Shown one piece after another: positions 9,413 to 17,986 of a DNA stretch of 64,000 bases (position 1 is the first letter of the stretch; every line of letters begins with the position of its first letter). Origin of the DNA: Tabrizicola piscis (GTDB taxonomy: Bacteria; Pseudomonadota; Alphaproteobacteria; Rhodobacterales; Rhodobacteraceae); contig NZ_CP034328.1 of the NCBI RefSeq assembly GCF_003940805.1, forward strand, positions 620,001-684,000. The letters run 5' to 3'. Under the pieces are notes generated by a model. The model was not told the DNA's origin. It made no database searches and saw nothing but the letters and a program-made list of their open reading frames with translations. A program made the position numbers and the translations under genes.

Positions 9413-10513
9413 TTGAAAGACCTGATCAGGGCCAATGCGGGCCTTTTGTTCGCCGGGGTGGCGACCTTCGTGATGATGGGGGCCGGGCAGTCGCTTTATG
9501 GCCCTGCCCTGCCGGCCTTTTCGCGGCTCTTTGGTGTCACGTTGGCCGAGGCGGGGGTGCTGGTGTCGGCCCATTGGGTGGGCTGCTTCATCGGCGTCGG
9601 GTTCATGTACCTGAAAGGTGGCGTGGTCACGCCGCGCCATGCGCTGGCGGCGATGGCGATTGGCGCAGCCGGCGTGGCGGCGCTGGCCGGGTGGTGGGCG
9701 ACGATCGCCGGGGCTGTGGTGTTCGGCCTAGGCTACGGGATGTCGACCGCCGTGTTCAACCCGCGCGTGCTGCGGGCCTTCGCCGACAAGGGCCCGTCGA
9801 TGCTGAGCCTGCTGAACGCGACCTTCGGCGTGGGGGCCATTGCCGCACCGCTGATCTTTGTGGCCTTGGGCAGCGATCCGCGCTGGTCCTTCGGGCTGAC
9901 CGCGGCGCTGGCGGCGGTGATCTGGCTGTTCGCGGGGCCTGCCGGGCGGGCCGGGGCCGCCCCTGCAGCAGAGGTGCGGGCGTTCAAGCCGCATTGGGGC
10001 ATCATGGCCTTTGGTCTGGTCGCCATCGGGATGGAGGCCTGCCTGATCGGCCTTGGACCCACCGCGCTGATCCGGGCCGGTGTCGCGGAAGCGACGGCGG
10101 CAGAACTGCTGAGCGCGTTTTTCGTGGTGTTCCTCCTCGCACGGGTTGGCCTGATCTTTGTGGCACACCGGGTTGCGCCCTTCGTGCTTTACACGGCCTC
10201 TATCGCCGTGGCGGCGGTTTGCGCGCTTGGGTCGGCGCTGGTGTCGCCGGCGGTGTTCTTTGTGGCGATGGGGGCACCGGCGGGGCTGTTCTTCCCGGGT
10301 TTCTACGTCACCGCCAGTGGCAAGATGGGCGAGGATCTGCGGGTGCCGCCAACGATCATTGCCGCGGGTCTGGTGGGCGGGATCGGCGCGCCGTTGATCG
10401 TGGCCCCGCTGATGGCAGGCATGGGCGAGCGCGGGTTCTTCTGGCTGGTGGCAGGGGTAACCGTCACGCTGACGGTGGCGGCGGTCCTGTCCCTGCGGCG
10501 GATGCGCGTGTGA
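9413..10513 (+). CDS. MFS transporter
   Basis: A hydrophobic protein of about 366 residues with eleven to twelve predicted membrane helices in two halves separated by a loop rich in Ala and charged residues near residues 180-190. The glycine-rich helices (for example GLGYGMSTAVFNPR and GAPAGLFFPGFY) fit the major facilitator superfamily. I prefer the TTG start at 9413 because AGGAGA lies five bases upstream and the first helix follows soon after. An in-frame ATG at 9371 would add 14 polar residues. The substrate is not apparent from sequence or neighbours; the gene stands alone between a divergent thiolase gene and a convergent membrane protein gene. Confidence 0.8.
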   Translation: MKDLIRANAGLLFAGVATFVMMGAGQSLYGPALPAFSRLFGVTLAEAGVLVSAHWVGCFIGVGFMYLKGGVVTPRHALAAMAIGAAGVAALAGWWATIAGAVVFGLGYGMSTAVFNPRVLRAFADKGPSMLSLLNATFGVGAIAAPLIFVALGSDPRWSFGLTAALAAVIWLFAGPAGRAGAAPAAEVRAFKPHWGIMAFGLVAIGMEACLIGLGPTALIRAGVAEATAAELLSAFFVVFLLARVGLIFVAHRVAPFVLYTASIAVAAVCALGSALVSPAVFFVAMGAPAGLFFPGFYVTASGKMGEDLRVPPTIIAAGLVGGIGAPLIVAPLMAGMGERGFFWLVAGVTVTLTVAAVLSLRRMRV

Positions 10514-10521
10514 TGCGCGCG

Positions 10522-10588
10522 CCGGAGTTTTCGAAAACTCCGGACCGGAGCCTTTGAAGGCTCCGTCACGATTTCTTTAAAGAAATCG
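10522..10588. repeat. Triple tandem palindrome (TTCGAA-type), copy B
   Basis: Three palindromes lie between the convergent MFS and DUF2585 genes: a perfect 22-base one (10522-10543, core TTTTCGAAAA), one with 9-base arms CGGAGCCTT / AAGGCTCCG around TG (10546-10565), and a perfect 20-base one (10569-10588, core CTTTAAAG). The second shares its arm sequence with the middle palindrome of copy A at 8053-8072. Confidence 0.9.
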
Positions 10589-10598
10589 GTGACTTGGC

Positions 10599-11159
10599 CT
10601 AGCGGCCTGCCTGCCATTCCGCCACGCTTTCCAGCGGGTAGATCAGCATGAGCACGTTCAACGCCAGCCCATCGCGGATGACCCAGATCGTCACCCCTTC
10701 GGCCAGCAGGATCAGCGCGACCGTGGCCCAGACCGGCAGGCGCGAGGCCAGCCAGAAGCCCAGCACCATCGCCAGAATATCCGCCACCACGTTCAGAACC
10801 GAATCGCCGTAGTAATCCAGCGAGATCGTCACCGCGCGGTAGCGTTCGATGATCGCGTCGGAATTCTCCACGATCTCCCACGCCGCCTCGACCGCCGTGG
10901 CGATGGCCAGCCGCCAGCCAAAGGACAGTCGTCTGGCCACCAGCCACAGCGCGCCAAAGAACAGGAAGCCGTGAATGACATGGCTGGGTGTGTACCAGTC
11001 GGAGATATGCTGCGAATTCTCCGAGCTTACCACCTGACCGTGCCACAACTTGATGGTGCCGCATTTGCAGATCGGCTCGCGCCCGATCCACAACAGATAG
11101 GCAGCGGTCAGGAGGATTATCCCGACGACGACAAGGGCTGGCGCAAGGCGTCTGATCAT
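10599..11159 (-). CDS. DUF2585 (UPF0314) membrane protein
   Basis: A 186-residue inner-membrane protein with four to five hydrophobic segments: one N-terminal (about 7-24), one or two in the middle (about 62-92), one near 120-142 and one near 145-175. The features match the UPF0314/DUF2585 family, found almost only in Alphaproteobacteria: an early CKCG motif near residue 32, the HVIHGFLFF stretch and the conserved EIVENSD and DYYGDS motifs. Acidic and histidine residues between the helices could bind metal or take part in catalysis, but no function is established that I know of. It converges on the MFS gene. Confidence 0.85.
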   Translation of the reverse strand: MIRRLAPALVVVGIILLTAAYLLWIGREPICKCGTIKLWHGQVVSSENSQHISDWYTPSHVIHGFLFFGALWLVARRLSFGWRLAIATAVEAAWEIVENSDAIIERYRAVTISLDYYGDSVLNVVADILAMVLGFWLASRLPVWATVALILLAEGVTIWVIRDGLALNVLMLIYPLESVAEWQAGR

Positions 11160-11210
11160 AGCGTGAAGGGACCACGGGTCATGCGTCCCGTCCAGAGGAA
11201 TGAAGATGCG

Positions 11211-11342
11211 ATGTCAAAGATTGTGGCCTTTGTTGCCCTGACAGCGGCGACACCGACTTTGGCCTGCGCGTGCGGGGAGGCTGGCGGATGCGGCTGGACT
11301 TGCCTTCCATCGTTCGGCCCACATGTTGGAAGCTGTGGATGA
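11211..11342 (+). CDS. Possible small cysteine-rich exported peptide
   Basis: A 43-codon reading frame begins at ATG 11211 with AGAGGA 12-17 bases upstream. The product has a short hydrophobic N-terminus (residues 4-15) followed by a Cys/Gly-rich tail with five cysteines (ACACGEAGGCGWTC and a final SCG). It might be a secreted peptide or a lipoprotein-like remnant. Nothing outside the single frame supports it, and several out-of-frame ATGs compete, so this is a weak call. It lies between divergent DUF2585 and the 73-residue membrane protein gene. Confidence 0.25.
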   Translation: MSKIVAFVALTAATPTLACACGEAGGCGWTCLPSFGPHVGSCG

Positions 11343-11388
11343 GGCCCGCAACCACGGCCAGACTGGCCACCGCCCGGGAGGCTTTGAG

Positions 11389-11610
11389 ATGACGGAAAAG
11401 AACCCCTATCGCTTTGGCCCGACGCGGGGCGAGTTGTGGGGCTGGCTTGCGATCAGCGCCGGGGGGCTTGGCCTTCTGGGCGGCGCGCTGGCCTTTCGCG
11501 GCCTGCCAACCGGCCCGGCGCTGGTTGAGGTGGTGGGGATCGCGGGGCTTTTGTTCGGCTATCTTGGCGCACGGTCGATCAAGCGGTTGATCCGGCAGGA
11601 ACATCCCTAG
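11389..11610 (+). CDS. Small hypothetical membrane protein (73 aa)
   Basis: A 73-residue protein with two predicted membrane helices (about 16-36 and 43-61), each glycine-rich, joined by a short turn (GLPTGP). The C-terminus is basic (RSIKRLIRQ), so both ends probably face the cytoplasm. GGGAGG lies eight bases before ATG 11389, which decides the start. I do not recognise a family. It ends 45 bases before the convergent phosphatase gene. Confidence 0.65.
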   Translation: MTEKNPYRFGPTRGELWGWLAISAGGLGLLGGALAFRGLPTGPALVEVVGIAGLLFGYLGARSIKRLIRQEHP

Positions 11611-11655
11611 TTTCCGGCCCGGTCGCCCCTGGCTGCAATCGCAACGGCTGGAAGG

Positions 11656-12396
11656 TCAGCGCAGGTCTTCGACAATCAGCTTGCGGCGGCCTGTCGTGGT
11701 GAGAAGCGAGGCCTCATGCCCTTCGATCACCACGGCGGACAGCGCGCCGCCATAGGCGGCGCTGCTGTCAAGGTTCAGCCGGTTGCCATAATGGGTGGCC
11801 TGATCCAGCGCGGTATGGCCATGCACGATCAACGGGCCGAAACTGCCCGTGTAGGACAGGAACGGCTCGCGGATCCAGACAAGATCGGTCTCGGTCTGGT
11901 TGGTGAGGGCAAGGCCGGGGCGGACACCGGCATGGACAAAGGCGCAGTCGCCCGCGCGGTGCAGCGTCGGGCGCGCGGCCAGAAAGTCGAGGTGCGCCTG
12001 CGGCACAGCGGCAACGGCATCGGCATGGACCTTGGCCACCGGGCGGTCGCCCGCATTTTCCACCCCGTAGGATCGCAGCGTGTCAGACCCTCCAAGGCGC
12101 GGGTGCAGCCAGGAAAGCTCGGCCCGCAGGCCCGGTTCGGGTTCATGCGGATTGGCCATGAAGCGGGTGAACATCCGGTCATGGTTGCCTTTCAGGACCA
12201 CCCAGTCCTGCCCCGCGGCGATGCCTTGGATCAGGAAATCGATCACCCCCCGGCTGTCGGGGCCGCGGTCCACCAGATCGCCGACATGGATGACCTGTCC
12301 CGGACCATGCCGGGCCATGTCATCCGCGATACGGTCATGCGCCGCCTGCAGCAGGCCGAGGTGACCGTGAATGTCGCCGATTGCGTAGAGGTGCAT
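11656..12396 (-). CDS. Serine/threonine protein phosphatase-like metallophosphoesterase
   Basis: A 246-residue calcineurin-like phosphoesterase. The metal-binding motifs appear in order: GDIHGH near residue 7, GDLVDRGPDS near 38-47, KGNHD near 69, and later histidines in FVHAG and VHGHT. The arrangement is that of PP1-like bacterial phosphatases (PrpA/PphA type), which remove phosphate from proteins or diadenosine nucleotides. The start is ATG 12396; a TTG one codon earlier is possible. The gene stands alone, so the physiological substrate is unknown. Confidence 0.88.
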   Translation of the reverse strand: MHLYAIGDIHGHLGLLQAAHDRIADDMARHGPGQVIHVGDLVDRGPDSRGVIDFLIQGIAAGQDWVVLKGNHDRMFTRFMANPHEPEPGLRAELSWLHPRLGGSDTLRSYGVENAGDRPVAKVHADAVAAVPQAHLDFLAARPTLHRAGDCAFVHAGVRPGLALTNQTETDLVWIREPFLSYTGSFGPLIVHGHTALDQATHYGNRLNLDSSAAYGGALSAVVIEGHEASLLTTTGRRKLIVEDLR

Positions 12397-12424
12397 CAAT
12401 GAAGCCTTGCGCCTTTTGCCTGCT

Positions 12425-12480
12425 CCCGGGGGGTTTCACACCCCCCGGTCCCCCCGTGGGATATTTGGGCCAGAATGAAA
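12425..12480 (+). repeat. G5/C5 hairpin plus GGATATTT element, copy 1
   Basis: A G-run (12428-12433) and C-run (12441-12446) form a six-base stem around TTTCACA, followed by another C-run and GGGATATTTGGGCCAGAATG. The same layout (G/C hairpin, second C-run, GAGTATTT or GGATATTT, then an A/G-rich tail) is found at 16927, 30535 (minus) and 38552. It sits between serA and the phosphatase gene. Confidence 0.75.
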
Positions 12481-12497
12481 GGGCAAGGGGTAGTGGG

Positions 12498-14090
12498 TCA
12501 GCTGACCTCGAACTGCAGGGCCTTCACTTGCTGGAACATGCCGGTGCCTTCCAGGGTGTCGATGACCTTGGGGTCGATCGGCTGGTCCAGATAGAGGATC
12601 GCGATGGCGTTCTGGCCGACTCCGGACCGGCCAAGGGTGAAGTTGGCGATGTTGACGTTGTTCTTGCCCATGGTCATGCCGAGCAGGCCGATGATGCCGG
12701 GCACGTCTTCATTCGTGGTGTAAAGCATATGGGCACCGATTTCGGCGTCGATGTTGATGCCCTTGATCTGGATGAAGCGCGGCTTGCCATCGGAGAAGCA
12801 GGTCCCGGCGACTGACCGTTCGCGGCTGTCGGTGACCATGGTGACTTTGATATAGGCGTCAAAGGTGCCGGTCTTGTCCTGCTTGGTGGTGGAGATCTGG
12901 ATGCCCTTTTCCTTGGCCACCACCGGCGCGGAGACAAGGTTCACATCCGGGTTCTGCGCCTTCAGCACGCCTGCGATCACCGCCTGATTCAGGGCGGCAA
13001 GGTTCATGGCGGCGACGGTGCCGTCATAAAGGATGTTGATCGCCTTGATCGGTTCATCCGTCATCTGGCCGATGAAGCTGCCAAGGTGCGAGGCGAGCTT
13101 GATCCACGGGCCCATCACCGCCGCTTCTTCCGCCGTGACGTTGGGCATGTTCAGCGCGTTCTGGACGGCACCGGTCAGCAGGTAATCCGACATCTGTTCA
13201 GCCACTTGCAGGGCCACGTTTTCCTGCGCTTCGGTGGTCGAGGCACCGAGGTGGGGGGTGCAGACGACATTGGGCAGGTTGAACAGCGGGCTTTCGGTGG
13301 CGGGTTCGGTTTCGAACACGTCCAGCGCGGCGCCTGCGACATGGCCGGATTTCAGTGCCTCGGCCAAAGCCGCCTCATCGATCAACCCGCCGCGGGCGCA
13401 GTTGATGATGCGGACGCCCTTTTTCGTCTTGGCAAGGTTTTCGGCCGACAGGATGTTGCGGGTCTTGTCGGTCAGCGGGACGTGGAGGGTTATGAAATCG
13501 GCCCGGGCCAAGAGGTCATCAAGGTCAACCTTGGTCACGCCAAGCTGCTTGGCACGCTCTTCCGACAGGAAGGGGTCATAGGCCACGACCTTCATGTGGA
13601 GGCCTACCGCGCGGTCACAGACGATGCCGCCGATGTTGCCCGCGCCGATCACGCCAAGGGTCTTGTTGAACAGCTCTACCCCCATGAAGCGCGACTTTTC
13701 CCATTTGCCAGCCTGGGTGGAGGCGTTCGCCTCGGGCAGTTGGCGGGCGACGGCGAACATCATCGCGATGGCGTGCTCGGCGGTGGTGATGGAGTTGCCG
13801 AAGGGCGTGTTCATCACGATCACGCCCTTTTTGGACGCGGCCGGAATGTCGACGTTGTCGACCCCAATCCCGGCGCGGCCCACGACCTTGAGGCGCGTGG
13901 CATTGGCCAGAAGCTTTTCGGTCACCTTGGTGGCGGAGCGGATGGCGAGGCCGTCATACTGGTCGATCACCGCAGCAAGGGCGTCCTTGTCCTTGCCGAG
14001 TTTGGGGAGGTAGTCGACCTCCACCCCGCGATCGCGGAAGATCTGGACGGCGGTTTCGGAAAGTTCGTCGGAAACGAGGACTTTGGGCAT
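12498..14090 (-). CDS. serA: D-3-phosphoglycerate dehydrogenase
   Basis: A 530-residue long-form SerA that oxidises 3-phosphoglycerate to 3-phosphohydroxypyruvate with NAD, the first step of serine synthesis. The catalytic domain carries the dinucleotide-binding motif GAGNIGG near 147-153, the RGGLIDE segment near 231 and the catalytic histidine in TPHLGAST near 280. The C-terminal part contains the allosteric substrate-binding region and an ACT domain (NEDVPGIIGLLG near 455), which usually binds serine for feedback inhibition. It lies downstream of serC in the same direction, separated by 109 bases that hold an inverted pair of dispersed repeats, and so probably shares its transcript. Confidence 0.96.
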   Translation of the reverse strand: MPKVLVSDELSETAVQIFRDRGVEVDYLPKLGKDKDALAAVIDQYDGLAIRSATKVTEKLLANATRLKVVGRAGIGVDNVDIPAASKKGVIVMNTPFGNSITTAEHAIAMMFAVARQLPEANASTQAGKWEKSRFMGVELFNKTLGVIGAGNIGGIVCDRAVGLHMKVVAYDPFLSEERAKQLGVTKVDLDDLLARADFITLHVPLTDKTRNILSAENLAKTKKGVRIINCARGGLIDEAALAEALKSGHVAGAALDVFETEPATESPLFNLPNVVCTPHLGASTTEAQENVALQVAEQMSDYLLTGAVQNALNMPNVTAEEAAVMGPWIKLASHLGSFIGQMTDEPIKAINILYDGTVAAMNLAALNQAVIAGVLKAQNPDVNLVSAPVVAKEKGIQISTTKQDKTGTFDAYIKVTMVTDSRERSVAGTCFSDGKPRFIQIKGINIDAEIGAHMLYTTNEDVPGIIGLLGMTMGKNNVNIANFTLGRSGVGQNAIAILYLDQPIDPKVIDTLEGTGMFQQVKALQFEVS

Positions 14091-14120
14091 GGGGATGGTC
14101 CTTGGATATCGGGGGAGAGA

Positions 14121-14192
14121 GTCGGGCTGAAGCCCGACCTACGAATTTGGGAACTGTCGGGCGTGACGGCGTAGGTCGGGCTTCAGCCCGAC
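14121..14192. repeat. Inverted pair of GTCGGGCTGAAGCCCGAC units
   Basis: Two 23-base units, 14121-14143 and 14170-14192, are perfect inverted copies of each other, 26 bases apart. Each unit is a hairpin (GTCGGGCT / AGCCCGAC) followed or preceded by CTACG. The layout is that of REP/BIME-type dispersed repeats. A related single unit lies at 32273-32295. It separates serC from serA. Confidence 0.9.
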
Positions 14193-14199
14193 CCGGCCA

Positions 14200-15357
14200 T
14201 CACGCGGCCTGCGCTAGCGCTGCGATCTCGGCGTGGAAGGCGTGGGCGATCCAGGGCATCAGGTCCTGCACGTCCGCCGTTTCCACCGTCGATCCACACC
14301 AGATGCGCAGGCCGGGGGGCGCGTCGCGGTAGGCCCCCATGTCAAAGCCCGCGCCAGCCGCCTCGATCCGTTTGGCGACGGCTTTGGCGAAAGCCTCGCC
14401 ATCGGTGATGCGGGGGTCGGTGAACTTGAGGCAAACGCTGGTGGTGGAGGCGGTCGCGGGGTCTTCCGCGAGGTTCGCGATCCAGGGGTTCGCGGCGCAG
14501 AAGTCATGCACGACCTTGGCGTTGGCGCTGGCCCGGGCGATCAGGGCCGGAAGCCCGCCGATGGATTTGGCCCATTTGAGGGCCACAAGGTAATCTTCAT
14601 TCGCCAGCATCGAGGGGGTGTTGATCGTCTCACCCGCGAAGATGCCTTCGATCAGCTTGCCCTTGGCGGTCAGCCGGAAGATCTTGGGCAGCGGCCAGGC
14701 GGGGGGGTAGGTCTCCAGCCGCTCCACCGCGCGGGGGGACAGGATGATGACGCCATGCGCGCCCTCGCCCCCCAGCACCTTCTGCCAGGAGAAGGTGGTG
14801 ACGTCGAGCTTTGCCCAAGGCAGGTCCATCGCGAAGGCGGCAGAGGTCGCATCGCAGATGGTGAGGCCGGCGCGGGTTGCCGGGATCGCGTCGCCATTGG
14901 GCAGGCGGACGCCGGAGGTGGTGCCGTTCCAGGTGAAGACGACGTCCTTGTCGAAATCCACAAGGCCAAAGTCCACGATCTGCCCATAGGGCGCCACGCG
15001 CACCGTGGCGTCCAGCTTCAGCTGTTTCACCGCATCGGTGACCCAGCCTTCGCCGAAGGATTCCCACGCCAGCATCTCAACCGGGCGCTGGCCGAGTAGC
15101 GACCACATCGCCATCTCGACCGCGCCGGTGTCCGAGGCGGGAACGATGCCGATCCGGTAGTCGGCGGGCACGCCAAGGATGTCACGCGTCAGCTCGATCG
15201 CCTCGCGCAGCTTGGCCTTGCCAACGCTGGCGCGGTGCGACCGGCCAAGCGGCGCGTCGGCGAGCATATCAAGGGAATAACCGGGGATCTTGGCGCAAGG
15301 GCCAGAGGAAAAGCGCGGATTTGCCGGGCGCTTGGCCGGGGGGGTCAGGTCTGTCAT
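14200..15357 (-). CDS. serC: Phosphoserine aminotransferase
   Basis: A 385-residue class V PLP aminotransferase that converts 3-phosphohydroxypyruvate and glutamate to phosphoserine. The PLP lysine is in [14 protein letters not shown] in the middle of the protein, and the N-terminus has the family's [15 protein letters not shown] opening. ATG 15357 is chosen because GGAAGG lies at the correct distance and the conserved part starts right after; the frame stays open upstream only through leader sequence. It is the first gene of a serC-serA operon, divergent from serB, so all three phosphorylated-pathway genes are clustered. The leader contains a hairpin described as a separate feature. Confidence 0.95.
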   Translation of the reverse strand: MTDLTPPAKRPANPRFSSGPCAKIPGYSLDMLADAPLGRSHRASVGKAKLREAIELTRDILGVPADYRIGIVPASDTGAVEMAMWSLLGQRPVEMLAWESFGEGWVTDAVKQLKLDATVRVAPYGQIVDFGLVDFDKDVVFTWNGTTSGVRLPNGDAIPATRAGLTICDATSAAFAMDLPWAKLDVTTFSWQKVLGGEGAHGVIILSPRAVERLETYPPAWPLPKIFRLTAKGKLIEGIFAGETINTPSMLANEDYLVALKWAKSIGGLPALIARASANAKVVHDFCAANPWIANLAEDPATASTTSVCLKFTDPRITDGEAFAKAVAKRIEAAGAGFDMGAYRDAPPGLRIWCGSTVETADVQDLMPWIAHAFHAEIAALAQAA

Positions 15358-15361
15358 GGTA

Positions 15362-15405
15362 GCCTTCCAGCTAAAAGCCCTTCGTTGGGGAAGGGTGTCC
15401 CGCCG
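15362..15405 (-). ncRNA. Candidate serC leader RNA element
   Basis: In the 5' leader of serC the transcript forms a six-base hairpin CCCTTC-CCCAAC-GAAGGG (15395-15378 on minus) followed by CTTTTAGCT and the Shine-Dalgarno GGAAGG. The left arm CCTTCC is also an exact complement of that Shine-Dalgarno, so two exclusive pairings are possible. A conserved serC RNA motif is known upstream of serC in Alphaproteobacteria; the position and hairpin agree with it, but I could not run a covariance model. Confidence 0.5.
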
Positions 15406-15513
15406 CCGTGGGTAATGATCTGCGCGCTCTGGCACAAGCCGGAAAATCGCGGTAATGCGCCGCATCGTCGCGAAAAAGCGACACGCCCGTTCACTATCGG
15501 AAACCTGCGCGCA

Positions 15514-16389
15514 ATGTTCACTGTCACCCTTCTGACCAATCCCGCCACCCCGGTGCTGGAGCGCGTGACGGTGGAATCCCTCCGCAACGCCTGGGGTGGT
15601 GGCGAGGCGCGCTGGCTTGATCCCGGCGTGGCGGCGGAATTCGACGTGGGGACGATCCCCGCGAACCGCTGGGAAGTCTGGGAGGGGTTGCAGGGTTTAC
15701 GGGTCGATCTGGTGGTTCAGCCGACGGCGGGGCGGAAAAAGCGGCTGCTCATCGCGGATATGGATTCGACGATGATCCAGCAGGAATGCATCGACGAGCT
15801 GGCGGATGAAGCCGGGGTCGGGGCGCATGTGGCGGGCATCACGGCGCGGGCGATGAATGGGGAGATGGATTTCGAGGCAGCGCTGCGCGAGCGGGTGGGT
15901 CTGCTGACAGGCCTGCCTGAAGCGGTGATTGGCCGCGTCCTGCGCGACCGGATCACGCTGATGCCGGGGGGTGCCACGCTTCTGGCGACCATGAAGGCGA
16001 ACGGTGCCCACACGGCGCTGGTGTCGGGCGGGTTCACGGCCTTCACCTCGGCAGTGGCCCGGCAACTGGGGTTTGATGAAAACCACGCGAACACCCTTGG
16101 CGTCGAAGGCTGCACTTTGACGGGCAAAGTGGCCGAGCCGATCCTTGGCAAGGAAGCCAAGCTGCAGGCGCTACAGGAAATCTCCGCCCGGCTGGGCATC
16201 ACCCCGGCCGAGGCGCTGGCGGTCGGGGATGGCGCCAACGATCTGCCGATGCTGCTTGCCGCCGGAGCCGGTGTCGCACTGCACGCCAAGCCCGTTGTGC
16301 AGGCGCAATGCGACATACGGGTGAACCACGGCGACCTGACGGCGCTGCTTTACCTGCAAGGCTATAGCGGAGACGCCTTCGCATGCTGA
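15514..16389 (+). CDS. serB: Phosphoserine phosphatase
   Basis: A 291-residue HAD-family enzyme that hydrolyses phosphoserine to serine, the last step of the pathway. The nucleophile motif DMDST is at 82-86; the second-phase motifs SGGF in the middle and GDGANDLPM near 245 complete the HAD active site. The first 75 residues form the ACT-like regulatory region typical of proteobacterial SerB. ATG 15514 was chosen over in-frame upstream codons because upstream sequence is shared with the serC leader. A hairpin GTCGC/GCGAC at 15467-15482 lies in its own 5' region. The stop overlaps the start of the next gene by 7 bases. Confidence 0.95.
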   Translation: MFTVTLLTNPATPVLERVTVESLRNAWGGGEARWLDPGVAAEFDVGTIPANRWEVWEGLQGLRVDLVVQPTAGRKKRLLIADMDSTMIQQECIDELADEAGVGAHVAGITARAMNGEMDFEAALRERVGLLTGLPEAVIGRVLRDRITLMPGGATLLATMKANGAHTALVSGGFTAFTSAVARQLGFDENHANTLGVEGCTLTGKVAEPILGKEAKLQALQEISARLGITPAEALAVGDGANDLPMLLAAGAGVALHAKPVVQAQCDIRVNHGDLTALLYLQGYSGDAFAC

Positions 16390-16850
16390 TCCGCGCCGCG
16401 ACGCCCGCTGACGCGCGCCAGATGGCCGATGTCCTGAATGCCGTGATCGCCCTAGGCGGCACCACGGCGCACGAGCACCCCAAAACCGAAACCCAGGTCC
16501 GCGAAAGCTATGTCACCGGGCCGCATGTCCTGTCTTCGGTCGTGGCAGAACTGGATGGCCGCGTCGTCGGCTGGCAATCGGTGGAACACTGGCAGGGTGA
16601 GGCGCATATCGGCACCTTTGTGCAGCCGGGCCTGCAGGCCAAAGGGGCGGGCACGCGCCTGTTCGAGGCGACCTGCGCCACGCTGCGGCCAAAGGCCGTG
16701 CGCTGGATCATCGCCTCGATCCGGGCGGATAATGTGCCGGGGCTGGCCTATTACGCCCGGATCGGCTTTCGCGACATTGCCGCCGAGCCCGACTTCGCGC
16801 TCTCCGACGGTCGCAAGGTCGGCCGCATCCACCGCCGGTTCGACCTCTGA
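16383..16850 (+). CDS. GNAT family N-acetyltransferase
   Basis: A 155-residue acetyltransferase of the GNAT fold. The acetyl-CoA loop (QPGLQAKGAGTRLF, about 80-93) matches the Q/RxxGxG/A motif, and the C-terminal half has the NVPGLAYYARIGF motif usual in phosphinothricin acetyltransferase-like members. It overlaps serB by 7 bases and is probably cotranscribed with it. The acceptor is unknown; a role in amine or amino acid acetylation is a guess from the family. Confidence 0.85.
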   Translation: MLIRAATPADARQMADVLNAVIALGGTTAHEHPKTETQVRESYVTGPHVLSSVVAELDGRVVGWQSVEHWQGEAHIGTFVQPGLQAKGAGTRLFEATCATLRPKAVRWIIASIRADNVPGLAYYARIGFRDIAAEPDFALSDGRKVGRIHRRFDL

Positions 16851-16926
16851 CCACCGGCTGTCCAAATGAGCGCTTCGCGCGAAGACCTTTTGTCTCGTCG
16901 TCGGGCTTCGCCTCCTCCTCGGCGGC

Positions 16927-17006
16927 GGGGGCGCTTCGCCCCCCGCACCCCCAGAGAGTATTTGTCTAAGGAGCAAATGCAGTTGCTCTTTAGCCAAATA
17001 CTCCCG
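16927..17006. repeat. G5/C5 hairpin plus head-to-head GAGTATTT element, copy 2
   Basis: A seven-base hairpin GGGGGCG/CGCCCCC (16927-16943) precedes two inverted copies of a 24-base unit: 16956-16979 on plus and 16980-17003 on minus, matching at 21 of 24 positions. Both begin GAGTATTTG and continue with CTAA and GAGCAA. The unit also occurs at 38580-38603. The stretch fills most of the 289-base gap between the GNAT gene and the TauE/SafE gene; I see no gene in that gap. Confidence 0.85.
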
Positions 17007-17139
17007 CCGGAGGCTCCGCCCTTTCACCGTTCGGAACGCCAAGGCACCGGTCCGTGGCAACGCCGCCGAGCGGGGCCTCGATGGCCCCCGAGGCGGCTCC
17101 CCCTTGCCCCCGCTGCGGGAAGCGGCCACAAACCTGCGG

Positions 17140-17901
17140 ATGTTCGAGATTGCCACAGAACTGGCCCTGCTTCTGATCCTCGCCGCCTTCTGCGCCGGGA
17201 TGGTTGACAGCATTGCCGGCGGGGGTGGCTTGATCACGGTGCCGGCGCTGCTGCTGGCCGGGGCCTCACCGGTTGAGGCGCTGGCCACGAACAAGCTGCA
17301 GGGCACCTTCGGGTCTGCGACGGCCATGGCCACCTATGCGCGGTCAGGTCATGTTCGCCCGTTGGACCAGTTGGGCATGGCCGCCGTCGCGGCGGCTGCC
17401 GGGGCCGCGGGGGCGCTGGTGGCACATCTGATCCCGGTCGAGGTGTTGCGCATCATCATGCCGGTCGTCCTGATCGGGGTCGCGCTGTTCTTCGCGCTGA
17501 AGCCGGGGCTGACCGATGACGCCCGTGCCGCACGGATCAGCCCGGCGGTATTCGGGCTGACGGTGGTGCCGCTGGTCGCGGCCTATGACGGCTTCTTCGG
17601 GCCAGGAACGGGATCGTTCTACATGATGGGCTTCGTGCTGCTGGCGGGCTACGGCGTGCTGAAGGCGACGGCGCATACCAAGATGCTGAATTTCGCGTCC
17701 AACCTAGGCAGCCTGCTGGTCTTTCTGCCGCTTGGCGCGACGTGGTGGGCGGTGGGGCTGGCGATGGCGGCGGCGCAGGTCTGCGGGGCCGCCCTTGGGG
17801 CGCGGCTTGCGATCCGGATCGGTGCCGGGCTGATCAAGCCGCTGCTGGTCGTCGTCTCGACCGCGATGGCGGTGCGGCTCTTGTGGCAGGCCATGGCCTG
17901 A
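17140..17901 (+). CDS. TSUP family transporter (TauE/SafE)
   Basis: A 253-residue inner-membrane protein with about eight helices in two repeated halves, as in the TauE/SafE sulfite-exporter family. The conserved N-terminal motif GMVDSIAGGGGLITVPALL (near 20-38) and the second-half motif YDGFFGPGTGSF (near 148-159) are both present. Substrates known in the family are sulfite, sulfoacetate and related sulfur compounds; which one applies here is unknown. I used ATG 17140, since the 12 residues added by an upstream ATG at 17104 are polar and lie before the first helix. It has no cotranscribed neighbour with clear sulfur function. Confidence 0.88.
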   Translation: MFEIATELALLLILAAFCAGMVDSIAGGGGLITVPALLLAGASPVEALATNKLQGTFGSATAMATYARSGHVRPLDQLGMAAVAAAAGAAGALVAHLIPVEVLRIIMPVVLIGVALFFALKPGLTDDARAARISPAVFGLTVVPLVAAYDGFFGPGTGSFYMMGFVLLAGYGVLKATAHTKMLNFASNLGSLLVFLPLGATWWAVGLAMAAAQVCGAALGARLAIRIGAGLIKPLLVVVSTAMAVRLLWQAMA

Positions 17902-17986
17902 CGCGGGCCCAACGGGCGCAAATCGCCGCACCTGATTGAGCGGGCCGGTTCAGTTCCTATCTTTGATCAGGAAAGGAACCCGACCC

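Noticed and set aside
8038..10557. An 839-codon plus-strand frame
   Set aside because: It runs antisense to the thiolase gene and out of frame through the MFS gene, both of which are clear real genes.
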